Of a stretch of 64,000 nucleotides of DNA, positions 16,951 to 24,497 are shown piece after piece (the first letter of the stretch is position 1; each line of letters begins with the position of its first letter). The DNA is taken from NCBI GenBank assembly GCA_022787165.1, contig JALFVL010000042.1:186001-250000 (forward strand). The letters are read 5' to 3'. A model generated the notes under the pieces. It did not search any database, was not told where the DNA came from, and saw only the letters and a list, made by a program, of their open reading frames with translations. The position numbers were made by a program, and so were the translations under genes. The DNA comes from Clostridiales bacterium. Lineage in GTDB: Bacteria > Bacillota > Clostridia > Christensenellales > Aristaeellaceae.

Positions 16951-18488
16951 TTCAGCCGGACAAAGGCAATCCCGTCGATCATCTGCACGCAATCCGGATC
17001 CGGGAAGGCCGGAATGTCCTGCGTGATCGGATCCTTCGTATAATCCATGCAGACCTCCCAGCGGATCAAATTGACCCGATACCCCAGCAGCGTCTGCAAA
17101 TACCAGGCGTGCGAGCGGTCATAGGCGTCCGCGTAGGTCGAGCGCATGCCCTGAAACTCGGAGATGTCCTCAAAGCCCGGGCGGATCATCGCCACCTTGG
17201 ATGCGGTCAGATAGTTCAGCAGCACGACCGGTGTCTCGCCCGGCTCATAGCCCTCTTCCCTCTCAAGCAGATTCAGCACGCGGGTCATGACAGAGAGCGT
17301 GCTTTGCAGCTCGAGGTCGCGCTTCATGTAGAGTGTTTGGGCCGTCAGGATGCTGACGCCCATCACGCCCGCAAGCAGCATGGGCGTCGCCGCGCGCAGC
17401 ACAGCCGGGCGAATGGCAATCGTCTCCCCCGCGCGCTCCGCCAGCAGGATGCAGAGCACATAGAAGAAGAAATACGCGTAGTTCATCAGCATGTGGACGA
17501 TGCCCTTGGAGATGAACGTCACGAAGTTCATGCCAAAGGGCAGCATTGCGAGAATCAGCACGATCAGCCCCCTGGACGCCAGCGGGAGCTTGTGGGCCAG
17601 GCCGATCAGCGCGCCGAGCGCCAGCACGGCCAGCAGCACGTTGACCGCGGGCGGGAGAAAGGTCGCGTCCTGCGGCGCAAAGAAATAGCGAATTGGCTCC
17701 CAGCAGGTCTTTTTGAGCAGGTCGGGAATTGCGGAAAGCGTATAATGGCCCACCTCGGCCACCGTGTTGTATTCCGTGGAGACCGACGTGCCGTAGAGCG
17801 CAATCGCAAGCCGGTAAACGAGCGCATAGAGCAGCAGACCCGCAAGCATCGCGCCCGCATGGCCCAAGCCCTCGATAAGCAGCGCGCCGGGCCGCTCCCC
17901 GTCAAGCGCGCGGGCAAGCAGCATCAGCATCACCAGCGTGGCCGCGGCCTGCAGATAGCTCTGATACAGCCCCAGCGCCATGCAGTAGAGCAGCGGGCTG
18001 AGCAGAAAGCCCCGGCGAAAGCGCGTCTGCACGAAGACCGCCGCTACACACAGCAGCAGCGAGAGCATGTACACATCCACCCAGGGCAGGTAGGAGGCAT
18101 AGGACACGCAGAGCGTCTCGTTGACCGCGAGCACCCCGCAGGTCAGCGCAATGCCCAGTCGGCTGCGAATACCCGTCAGCGCGAGCACGATCAGCACGGC
18201 GCCGGCCAAAAACGCCGTCGCGAACAGAGCGACGACGGGCGGCGCGGTGATATAGCCGCGCACCAGCCAGTACAGCGGCTGCATGAACCGGCCCAGGGAA
18301 ATCTGCGTCTCGATGTCCACCTGCTCGGCGATGAGCATCGCGTCGAGCCCAAAGCCCGCGTTCAAAAAGCGGTACGCATGCGCCAGCAGCGTCAACGCCA
18401 CCGTGCAGGCGGCGGCAAAGCACATGTCCTGTGCCGTCAGCGGACGCCTGCGCGGCGCCGGCCGATGCTCAACGATCCCAATCCTCAT
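16947..18488 (-). CDS. GtrII-like glucosyltransferase-domain membrane protein (first of a tandem pair)
   Basis: A 513-residue polytopic membrane protein of the same type as the following gene. Near the N-terminus FLNAGFGLDA and ISLGRFMQPLYWLVRGY match the GtrII-like pattern; many hydrophobic helices follow, and the C-terminal soluble part holds the shared QSTLSVMTRVLNLLEREEGY block and ends in MIDGIAFVRLK. The start at 18488 has an AGAGGTG ribosome site and overlaps the acetyltransferase gene by 20 bases. The operon acetyltransferase - GT - GT suggests decoration of a cell-surface glycan. Confidence 0.7.
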   Translation of the reverse strand: MRIGIVEHRPAPRRRPLTAQDMCFAAACTVALTLLAHAYRFLNAGFGLDAMLIAEQVDIETQISLGRFMQPLYWLVRGYITAPPVVALFATAFLAGAVLIVLALTGIRSRLGIALTCGVLAVNETLCVSYASYLPWVDVYMLSLLLCVAAVFVQTRFRRGFLLSPLLYCMALGLYQSYLQAAATLVMLMLLARALDGERPGALLIEGLGHAGAMLAGLLLYALVYRLAIALYGTSVSTEYNTVAEVGHYTLSAIPDLLKKTCWEPIRYFFAPQDATFLPPAVNVLLAVLALGALIGLAHKLPLASRGLIVLILAMLPFGMNFVTFISKGIVHMLMNYAYFFFYVLCILLAERAGETIAIRPAVLRAATPMLLAGVMGVSILTAQTLYMKRDLELQSTLSVMTRVLNLLEREEGYEPGETPVVLLNYLTASKVAMIRPGFEDISEFQGMRSTYADAYDRSHAWYLQTLLGYRVNLIRWEVCMDYTKDPITQDIPAFPDPDCVQMIDGIAFVRLK

Positions 18489-19110
18489 TGATCCGCACAC
18501 CTCTGCGAGCGTAGAGAAGGTCCTCATCCGTGATCCTGCGCACCGGACGGCAGGGCACGCCGAAGGCCACCGTGTTGGCCGGTACGTCATGCGTGACGAC
18601 GCTGCCCGCGCCGATGACACTGTTTTCCCCGATCGTCACACCGGGCAGGATGACGGCGTTGGCGCCGATCCAGACATGCGCGCCGATGCGCACGGGGAGC
18701 GAAAACTGCGCGCCCTTGTCGCGAAACGACGGATGCACGGGATGCCCGGTCGTCGAGATCGTGACATTCGGCGCGAACATCACATGGTCGCCGATCTCGA
18801 CCACGCCGTCATCGACGATGGTCAGGTTGAAATTCGCGTAGACGTCGTCGCCGACATGCGTGTTGCAGCCATAGGCAAAGTGAATCGGCGCCTCCATCCA
18901 GAGATTTTTACCCATGCTGCCCAGCAGGCGGCGCAGGATGTCGTTTTTGCGCGCCATATCCGAGGGCGGCGTCTGGCCGTAGGCGAAGCAGAGCTCCTTG
19001 CAGGCCCTGCGCTGGCGGTCGATCTCCTGCTCGTAGGCGATATCCTCCGGGGATGTATGGCCGAACTCCACATAGACCTGACCGGTCTTCATCTGCTTTT
19101 CAAGGCTCAC
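18469..19110 (-). CDS. Sugar O-acetyltransferase (maltose/galactoside acetyltransferase type)
   Basis: The 213-residue protein is a left-handed beta-helix acetyltransferase that moves acetyl from acetyl-CoA to a sugar hydroxyl. The N-terminal helical Mac domain (ARKNDILRRLLGSMG), the catalytic His in STTGHPVHPSFR, and the hexapeptide repeats (IGAHVWIGANAVILPGVTIG, GAGSVVTHDVPANTVAFGVP) are clear. A GTG at 19110 is preferred as start because GGGAGG lies seven bases before it; an ATG 15 bases further in has no such site. It heads an operon with two GtrII-like genes, so its sugar may belong to a surface polysaccharide. Confidence 0.88.
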   Translation of the reverse strand: MSLEKQMKTGQVYVEFGHTSPEDIAYEQEIDRQRRACKELCFAYGQTPPSDMARKNDILRRLLGSMGKNLWMEAPIHFAYGCNTHVGDDVYANFNLTIVDDGVVEIGDHVMFAPNVTISTTGHPVHPSFRDKGAQFSLPVRIGAHVWIGANAVILPGVTIGENSVIGAGSVVTHDVPANTVAFGVPCRPVRRITDEDLLYARRGVRINEDWDR

Positions 19111-19159
19111 AGCTCGTTCCTCCCGCGTGTCGTTGTTTTGCGGCCCCTTCGGGCCAAAA

Positions 19160-19191
19160 GGCCGCCGGTGGGACATGCCCGGCCGGCGGCC
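19160..19191 (-). terminator. Terminator after the M18 aminopeptidase
   Basis: The stem GGCCGCCGG pairs with CCGGCGGCC across a 14-base loop and is followed on the minus strand by TTTTGG, directly downstream of the M18 stop. Confidence 0.75.
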
Positions 19192-19200
19192 TGAATCACA

Positions 19201-20598
19201 TTACTCCCCGATCGGCCCCGCATCCCGCAGGAAGGCGCAATAGCAGCGATAGCCCTCATAGAGATCCACCTTGCTGATGACCTCGTAGGGCGCATGCATC
19301 GAGAGCACCGGGATGCCGGAGTCGATGACGTTCATGCCGTACTTGGCGCACATGTAGGCAATCGTTCCGCCGCCGCCGACATCCACGCGGCCCAGCTCCG
19401 CCGTCTGGAACGCCACGCCGGCGTCATCCATGATCCGGCGCAGCGCCGCGATGTATTCAGCGTTGGCGTCGTTGGAGCCGCCCTTGCCGCGGCTGCCGGT
19501 GAACTTGTTGAAGCAGACGCCGCGGCCCAGGAACGCCGCGTTCTTCTTCTCAAAGACCTGCGCAAACGCCGGATCAAAGCCCGCGCTCACGTCGCTGGAG
19601 AGCATGCGGCTGTTGCCAAGCGCGCGGCGCAGCGCGAGATCGCCCGGCTCCCCGGCAAGCGCGCAGAGCTCGGCGACGATATTTTCAAAGTAGCGGGAAT
19701 CCATGCCCGTCGCGCCGACGCTGCCGATCTCCTCCTTGTCGGTCAGCACGCAGCAGAGCGCATACTCCGGCACGCCCTCGAAGTCGAGCACGGCCGCCAG
19801 GGACGGGTAGGCGCAGACGCGGTCGTCGTGGCCATAGGCCAGAATCATGCTGCGGTCAAGGCCCGTCTCTCTTGCGCGGCCCGCCGGCACGACCTCCAGC
19901 TCGGCGGAGAGGAAATCCTCCTCCTCCACGCCATACTGCTCCCGCAGCAGCTTCAGCACGCCCGCCTTGACAGGCTCCTTCTCCTCACCCTCCAGCGGTC
20001 TGCCGCCGACGAGCACGTTGAGCGCCTCGCCCTCGATCAGATCCTTCGCGGTCTTGCCCATCTGCTCCGCCGCCAGATGCGGAAGCAGGTCGGTGATGCA
20101 GAACACGGGCTCGTCGTCGCGCTCGCCGATGCTGACGGTCACGACCGTGCCGTCCTTTTTGGCGATCACGCCGTGAAGCGCGAGCGGCGAGGCCAGCCAC
20201 TGGTATTTCTTGATGCCGCCGTAATAATGGGTATCCAGGTAGGCAAAGCCCTCCTCCTCGTAGAGCGGGTTCTGCTTGATGTCAATGCGCGGGGAATCGA
20301 TGTGCGCGCCGACGATGTTCATGCCCTCGCTCAGCGGATGGCGGCCCAGGACAAAGGCCACAAAGCATTTGCCCATCCAGGCGCGGTAGACACGGTCGCC
20401 CGCGGCGAGCTTGCGGCCTTCGCGGATGCAGTCCGCCAGATTCTCGAAGCCCTTCTCTGTGGCCAGCCTTTCAGAAACCGTCACGCATTCGCGCTCGGTC
20501 TTGCCCGCGTCGATATAGGCGCAATACGCCTTGCTCATCGCCTCAATCTGAGCGAGCTCCGCCTCGCTGCGGCCCGCCCATGCGTTTTTTCTCTCCAT
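19201..20598 (-). CDS. M18-family aminopeptidase
   Basis: A 465-residue cytosolic zinc aminopeptidase of family M18 (aspartyl aminopeptidase-like), which trims N-terminal residues from peptides. Metal and catalytic motifs appear in the family order: GAHIDSPR, GHDDRV, TDKEEIGS, SSDVSAGFDP and the C-terminal LSMHAPYEV. Length matches bacterial M18 enzymes, and ALGNSRMLSSDVSAGFDP is a typical block. It is monocistronic, with a promoter at 20670-20698 and its own terminator. Confidence 0.94.
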   Translation of the reverse strand: MERKNAWAGRSEAELAQIEAMSKAYCAYIDAGKTERECVTVSERLATEKGFENLADCIREGRKLAAGDRVYRAWMGKCFVAFVLGRHPLSEGMNIVGAHIDSPRIDIKQNPLYEEEGFAYLDTHYYGGIKKYQWLASPLALHGVIAKKDGTVVTVSIGERDDEPVFCITDLLPHLAAEQMGKTAKDLIEGEALNVLVGGRPLEGEEKEPVKAGVLKLLREQYGVEEEDFLSAELEVVPAGRARETGLDRSMILAYGHDDRVCAYPSLAAVLDFEGVPEYALCCVLTDKEEIGSVGATGMDSRYFENIVAELCALAGEPGDLALRRALGNSRMLSSDVSAGFDPAFAQVFEKKNAAFLGRGVCFNKFTGSRGKGGSNDANAEYIAALRRIMDDAGVAFQTAELGRVDVGGGGTIAYMCAKYGMNVIDSGIPVLSMHAPYEVISKVDLYEGYRCYCAFLRDAGPIGE

Positions 20599-20669
20599 TC
20601 CGGTTCATCCTCTCTTCCGTCTCTTCGATCTGCGACCGCCGCACTTTGGATCCGGCCGTCAACATTCTT

Positions 20670-20698
20670 ATTATAGCCGATCTTTCCTCCCGCTTCAA
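20670..20698 (-). promoter_or_regulatory. Promoter of the M18 aminopeptidase
   Basis: On the minus strand TTGAAG (20698-20693) and TATAAT (20675-20670) are 17 bases apart. The leader to the ATG at 20598 is about 65 bases. Confidence 0.75.
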
Positions 20699-20725
20699 GC
20701 CTTCCCGGCTGAGAGCAGCAGAAAA

Positions 20726-20901
20726 GGGCTGTCAGACGCATTCCGTACACTCCAGAAAAACATTTCTCTGAACCACTTGACCTTTGGGCTTGGGGCTCTG
20801 CCCCAAACGCCCCGCCAAAGGGCTTTCCGATCGCCCTTTGGAAACCTTCGGGCGCCCGGCATTCGTTTTCCTGAATATTTGGATTCTTCTTCTGACAGCC
20901 C
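20726..20901. repeat. Small element bounded by 11-bp inverted repeats
   Basis: GGGCTGTCAGA at 20726-20736 faces TCTGACAGCCC at 20891-20901, a perfect 11-bp inverted pair 154 bases apart. Inside lie a GGGGCTCTGCCCC hairpin, a CCAAAGGG/CCCTTTGG hairpin and CCTTCGGGCGCC. No open frame or clear target duplication is seen. This fills most of the 326-bp gap between the M18 gene and the truncated M20 gene. Confidence 0.6.
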
Positions 20902-20924
20902 ATATCGCCTGATTCTGTTTGGCC

Positions 20925-21935
20925 TCAGGCCCTCTTCTTTGCCTCCTCAAAATCGGCCCACATCCTCCTGAGCAGCGCAGGGTCGCTCAGGATATCGCAG
21001 GCTGTGCCGGCCAGCGTCTTGGCGCCGTAGAGGATGGCATCATGCCCCGCCTGCGTCTTGCCCGCGTCCACGAAGGCCTGCGGGCTCGACGTTCCCTCGG
21101 GGACGAACTTGACGCGGATGCAGCAGCCCGGCATGTGGTTGGTCACATTGCCAAAGTCCGTGCTGCCCGTCTTTTTGCGCACGGGGCCCAGGCCCGGCGC
21201 GCCGCAGGCGCGCGCGTTGTCCATGATGACGTCGTTGAGCGCGTAGCAGGGCACCTTGTTGTCCAGCGACTTCTCCTGCTCGATCTCAAAGTCGACGTCC
21301 GCCATCATCGCCGCGCCCTTGATGATCTTCTTAAAGCGCGCGCAGACGTCGTTGAGCACGTCGCGCGAATAGCTGCGCAGCGAGAATTCGCCGATCGCCC
21401 GCGCGGGCACGACGTTCGTCGGCCCCGGGCTCTCCTTGATGGTGTAATGCATGCGCGTATCCTCGCGCACATGCTCGCGCAGAAATTCGATGCCGTTGAA
21501 CGCGAGCAGAAGCGCATCCAGCGCGCTGCGCCCCTTCTCCGGCGCGAGCGCCGCATGCGCGCCCACGCCCCGGAAGGTGACGAGGAAATTGGAGAGGGCG
21601 AGGCTCTTCTCGTCCACACAGGTATCCGGCCCGCCGTGCATCATCAGCGCGACGTCGATATCCCGGAAATAGCCGTCCTCCCACATGAAGACCTTCGCGC
21701 CGCGCGTCTCCTCCGCCGGCGTGCCGTAGACGACCACGCTGAAGGGCTGCGCAAAGCCCGCCTCCCTGAGCGCGACGGCCACCGCGCAGATGCAGGGGCC
21801 CTGCAGATGATGGCCGCAGCCATGGCCAAGTCCGCGAAGGGCGTCGTATTCGCAGAGCAGGCCGATGCGCGGCCCGCCCTCGCCCTGCCTGTACACGGCG
21901 CGGAAAGCCGTCGGCCAGCCCTTGAGCCCGCGCCC
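20925..21935 (-). pseudogene. 5'-truncated M20-family amidohydrolase
   Basis: The sequence encodes the greater part of an M20 metallo-amidohydrolase (AbgB/HmrA-like group, which cleaves amide bonds of small N-acyl compounds). Metal-site motifs are present: LCEYDAL, GHGCGHH, TPAEET and MMHGGPD, plus a late His in TQAGHDAILYGAK. Full-length relatives have about 390-400 residues, and the first 55-65, with the HPELG-type start, are missing. Family-like sequence (GLKGWPTAFRAVYRQGEGG) continues upstream of the only plausible start, a GTG at 21896 without a ribosome site, and stops at the hairpin of the upstream gene. A shortened but functional protein cannot be excluded. Confidence 0.65.
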
Positions 21936-21942
21936 AACGCAA

Positions 21943-21975
21943 GAGGCGACACCCGGGCAAGCCGGATATCGCCTC
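21943..21975 (-). terminator. Hairpin after the first FMN-binding-like gene
   Basis: GAGGCGA pairs with TCGCCTC, with an inner CCGG/CCGG stem, 33 bases after the stop at 22009. No T-run follows. Truncated M20 sequence begins within about ten bases of its base. Confidence 0.5.
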
Positions 21976-22008
21976 CTTCTTTTGTGGAATCGCTTTCCTG
22001 TTGCGCAA

Positions 22009-22521
22009 TTACTTCGCCGCGGCGGCAGCCTTCGCCAGCGCAGCGAGCTGATCGGTGATGTGCACAGTGCAGCCGCTGACCAGGTCGGCGTCGGTCGCCA
22101 CGCCCGCCTCCAGCGTCATGCCGGTGATCTCCTCGACGGTCTTGCCGATGCACCAGGCCTCCAGGGCCTCCATCTGCTCGTCATACTCCTTGCCGATGGG
22201 GGAATACTTGCCCATGCCGTAGCCCTCGCCCAGCTCCTTCTTGCTCTGGGGCGCCATGGTGGCCTCGCAGGTCAGCGCGCCGGTCGCGTCGAAGGTGCCC
22301 TTGCTCTGCACGACATCGAAGCTGATGGAGGTGATCTTGCCCTCCTCGTCGATCGTCACGGCGCACACGGTGGTGTCGACCTCGACGGAGCCGGCCGCGT
22401 CGGCGGTGGCGGCGGTGCAGGAGACGGCGGTCACGGTGCCCAAGCCGGTGGCGGCGAGCGCGCCGGTCGCGACGGTCAGCAGCAGCGCAGCGAGGATGAT
22501 GGCAGAGAGAATCTTCTTCAT
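22009..22521 (-). CDS. Secreted FMN-binding-domain-like protein 1
   Basis: The 170-residue protein starts with a signal peptide (MKKILSAIILAALLLTVATG, cleavage near ALA-AT) and lacks a lipobox Cys. The mature part resembles an FMN_bind domain: it ends with DLVSGCTVHITDQL, like the flavinylation motif D-x-x-[ST]-G-A-[ST] of secreted flavoproteins but with Cys in place of Ala. It has four further cysteines, many for an exported protein. It is probably anchored by partners or free in the envelope. It is its own unit, with a promoter carrying the CACACTTTTG box shared with the next two genes. Flavin binding is inferred; no ApbE flavin transferase gene lies in the window. Confidence 0.75.
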   Translation of the reverse strand: MKKILSAIILAALLLTVATGALAATGLGTVTAVSCTAATADAAGSVEVDTTVCAVTIDEEGKITSISFDVVQSKGTFDATGALTCEATMAPQSKKELGEGYGMGKYSPIGKEYDEQMEALEAWCIGKTVEEITGMTLEAGVATDADLVSGCTVHITDQLAALAKAAAAAK

Positions 22522-22596
22522 GGTGTCTTTCCTTTCTTTCCATTTGAAGTCGTATCCTGGCGGCCTCCCGCTTGAAGCCGCCTGTCGATAGCTCGC

Positions 22597-22632
22597 ATTA
22601 TAGGCGGCACTTATGTCAAAAGTGTGGTTTTT
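22597..22632 (-). promoter_or_regulatory. Promoter with shared CACACTTTTG box, FMN gene 1
   Basis: On the minus strand TATAAT (22602-22597) is preceded, after exactly 14 bases, by CACACTTTTG within AAAAACCACACTTTTGAC (22632-22615). The same box at the same distance precedes the two other FMN-domain genes. No sigma-A -35 stands at the normal 17-base distance. Confidence 0.7.
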
Positions 22633-22719
22633 CGACAGAAAGTTTTTCCCAAATGACTTTTCATCGATTCCATCTTGGAAAGTGACTTGGCAGTGGTTTG
22701 TTGTGCCGCAAACAGAAAG

Positions 22720-22741
22720 AAGGCTCCCGGATGGGAGCCTT
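22720..22741 (-). terminator. Terminator of FMN-binding-like gene 2
   Basis: The stem GGCTCCC/GGGAGCC with a 4-base loop, followed on the minus strand by TTCTTTCTG, lies 16 bases after the stop codon at 22757. Confidence 0.75.
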
Positions 22742-22756
22742 CAGGCCATTTGCGGT

Positions 22757-23272
22757 TTACTGCGCAGCCTTCGCAGCCTCGATCAGGCCGTTGACATAGC
22801 CCAGCGTGTCCACCAGCGTGCAGCCGGTGACAGCGTCGACCATCTCCTCAGCGGTCTTGCCCTCGACAGCAGCCTCAAGCTCGGCAATGGTCTTGCCGGT
22901 CACAAAGGCTTCAATCGCGGCGTAGTTCGCGTCGAGCGCGACGGTAGAGCCGGCCTTCTCGGCCATGTTCGCGCTGTACTGCGCGGCGTTGACCTTCTTG
23001 GAGGCCAGCACCTTGCCCTCGGGATAGCTCGTGCCGAAGTCGGCGTCGCTGTTGGGCACGCCCACGCTCGTGTCGGCAGCCATGAACTGGAACTCGTCGA
23101 TGTAGGCGTCGGCGATCACGCCGTCCTGCATCGCCACGGTCAGCACCGCAAAGCACTTCGTGCCATGCGCGGCATATTCAACCTGACCGATCTGAACGCC
23201 CTCAGCCATCGCCGGGATGACCAGGCACAGCAGCAGCGCCGCCAGCACAGCGGCAGAAAGGATCTTCTTCAT
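22757..23272 (-). CDS. Secreted FMN-binding-domain-like protein 2
   Basis: A 171-residue exported protein: signal peptide MKKILSAAVLAALLLCLVIP ending PAMA-EG, then a compact domain with VIADAYIDEFQF and the C-terminal DAVTGCTLVDTLGYVN, again a D-x-x-[ST]-G-[AC]-T flavin-attachment-like motif with Cys before the Thr. Two ADAxxx-type stretches and the FGTSYPEGKVLASKKVN segment resemble electron-bifurcation-independent FMN_bind proteins of the envelope. It is transcribed from its own promoter with the same box as its neighbours and ends in a clean terminator. It is a paralog of protein 1 in signal peptide, size and motif. Confidence 0.75.
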   Translation of the reverse strand: MKKILSAAVLAALLLCLVIPAMAEGVQIGQVEYAAHGTKCFAVLTVAMQDGVIADAYIDEFQFMAADTSVGVPNSDADFGTSYPEGKVLASKKVNAAQYSANMAEKAGSTVALDANYAAIEAFVTGKTIAELEAAVEGKTAEEMVDAVTGCTLVDTLGYVNGLIEAAKAAQ

Positions 23273-23335
23273 GGATCATCTCTCCTTTTCCCACTCATCC
23301 TCCGCCCCGCATCGGGGGCTTTGGATTTTTTTTAC

Positions 23336-23371
23336 ATTATAATGGGGATTTGTGGCAAAAGTGTGTTTTTT
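23336..23371 (-). promoter_or_regulatory. Promoter with shared CACACTTTTG box, FMN gene 2
   Basis: On the minus strand TATAAT (23341-23336) is preceded after 14 bases by CACACTTTTG, in AAAAAACACACTTTTGCC (23371-23354). Spacing and sequence equal those at 22597 and 24251. Confidence 0.7.
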
Positions 23372-23412
23372 TGGACAAGAATCAAAAGAAACACATTTTA
23401 TTTATGCGCCGT

Positions 23413-24219
23413 TCAGTCAATTCTGTAGGTATGCCGCCCCAGCCCATCCCAGATGGCGGAGATGACCTTCGGTGCGCGCAGTGTCGCGCCGCTGGAGACA
23501 TCCGTGTCCGCGACAATCTCGCCGGGCAGATAGAGGTCGTTCACACTGGCAACCGGCCGGCCAACCAGATACGCAATCAGCTCCTCAAACTGTGCGGCAA
23601 CCTGGCGTACGCCGTCAGGCGCCTCCTCGCTCAGGTAATCCTCATTCTTATAGGAAAGCGTCCGGTAGTGAATCTCCGTGAAGCGGTTGTCCTCGACGGT
23701 GAATTCCAGCGCGACCTGCTCGCCGCCGTCCTCCATGTAGGAGCCGCGGTAGACGCCGTCCGCATAGGGCTCAGCCGCGGGCAGCTTCGTCGTATCCACC
23801 AGCTTGTAGGGATGGCGGTTGAGCCCGTCCCAGAGCGCGGAGATGAGCTTGGAGGACTGCATCGTCGCCGTCGTGACCGCGTCGACGTCCTCGACAATGT
23901 CGTAGGGGCTGTACAGATCGTCAATCGCGTCGACGCCCTTGCCGATCAGATAGTCCGCCAGCTGACGGTACTGGTCAAGCGTCGCCTTCTGCGCGTCGCT
24001 CGCGTCCTCGCTCATGTAGTCGCCGTCCTTGTATTTGACGCCCCTGTAGACGATGGAATCAAACACCCCGCCCCGCAGCTCAAACTGGATCGCGATCTGT
24101 TCGATGCCGCCGTCGTAATAAAAGCCGCGGTAAATGCCGTCGGAATAGACGGCCTCGCCGGCCGCCGCGCTGCCCATCAGCACGCACGCAAGGAGCACGG
24201 ACACAAAAAAAAGTTTCAT
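23413..24219 (-). CDS. Secreted protein with two tandem FMN-binding domains
   Basis: The 268-residue protein has a signal peptide (about 1-21, no lipobox) and two repeats of about 120 residues. Each repeat begins YSDGIYRGFY or YADGVYRGSY and ends in a motif plus ISA-LWDGL-type helix: DAVTTATMQSSKLISALWDGL in the first, DVSSGATLRAPKVISAIWDGL in the second. The second carries the consensus S-G-A-T flavin attachment site; the first has lost the Gly. It is the promoter-proximal gene to the divergent two-component system, with a leader of about 25 bases and an AAGGAGG ribosome site. A role in extracellular or envelope electron transfer is inferred from the domain. Confidence 0.82.
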   Translation of the reverse strand: MKLFFVSVLLACVLMGSAAAGEAVYSDGIYRGFYYDGGIEQIAIQFELRGGVFDSIVYRGVKYKDGDYMSEDASDAQKATLDQYRQLADYLIGKGVDAIDDLYSPYDIVEDVDAVTTATMQSSKLISALWDGLNRHPYKLVDTTKLPAAEPYADGVYRGSYMEDGGEQVALEFTVEDNRFTEIHYRTLSYKNEDYLSEEAPDGVRQVAAQFEELIAYLVGRPVASVNDLYLPGEIVADTDVSSGATLRAPKVISAIWDGLGRHTYRID

Positions 24220-24250
24220 TTAAAAAGCCCTCCTTCCGGATGGTCTCTTG

Positions 24251-24287
24251 ATTGTAGCGTTCGATTATGGCAAAAGTGTGGCTTTTT
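24251..24287 (-). promoter_or_regulatory. Promoter with shared CACACTTTTG box, tandem-domain FMN gene
   Basis: On the minus strand TACAAT (24256-24251) is preceded after 14 bases by CACACTTTTG, in AAAAAGCCACACTTTTGCC (24287-24269). The box lies about 30 bases from the divergent two-component promoter. Confidence 0.7.
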
Positions 24288-24302
24288 GGGCGCTTTCCCG
24301 AA

Positions 24303-24345
24303 ATTGTCAATCAAAATTGACAATCCCGCGCAAAGCCCCTACAAT
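24303..24345 (+). promoter_or_regulatory. Promoter and overlapping inverted repeat of the two-component operon
   Basis: TTGACA (24317-24322) and TACAAT (24340-24345) are 17 bases apart. A perfect inverted repeat, ATTGTCAA (24303-24310) and TTGACAAT (24317-24324) with a 5-base spacer, covers the -35, so a bound protein would block or gate this promoter. Confidence 0.75.
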
Positions 24346-24497
24346 AACATTGCCAGTCCGGGCTTTTTGTCCGCAGCCGGGGCGCACAAAACCGCTCCGG
24401 CCCGGGAAGGATAGAAACGCCCGTCCCCTGCTCAAACCCCTGCCCGGCGGCCTGGAAGCATCCCTCGCCCGCCCTTCAGGAAACGGAGGCCCTGCGC

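Noticed and set aside
15175-18491. Two plus-strand frames of about 600 codons opposite the GtrII-like genes
   Set aside because: Composition is extreme (Arg, Gln, His), while the minus strand shows membrane helices and paralogous blocks.
24269-24287. Sigma-54 promoter reading of the shared box (TGGCA...)
   Set aside because: The plus-strand TGGCA is found at only one or two of the three sites and no TTGC stands at the -12 distance; the -10 hexamers instead fit sigma-A type promoters.
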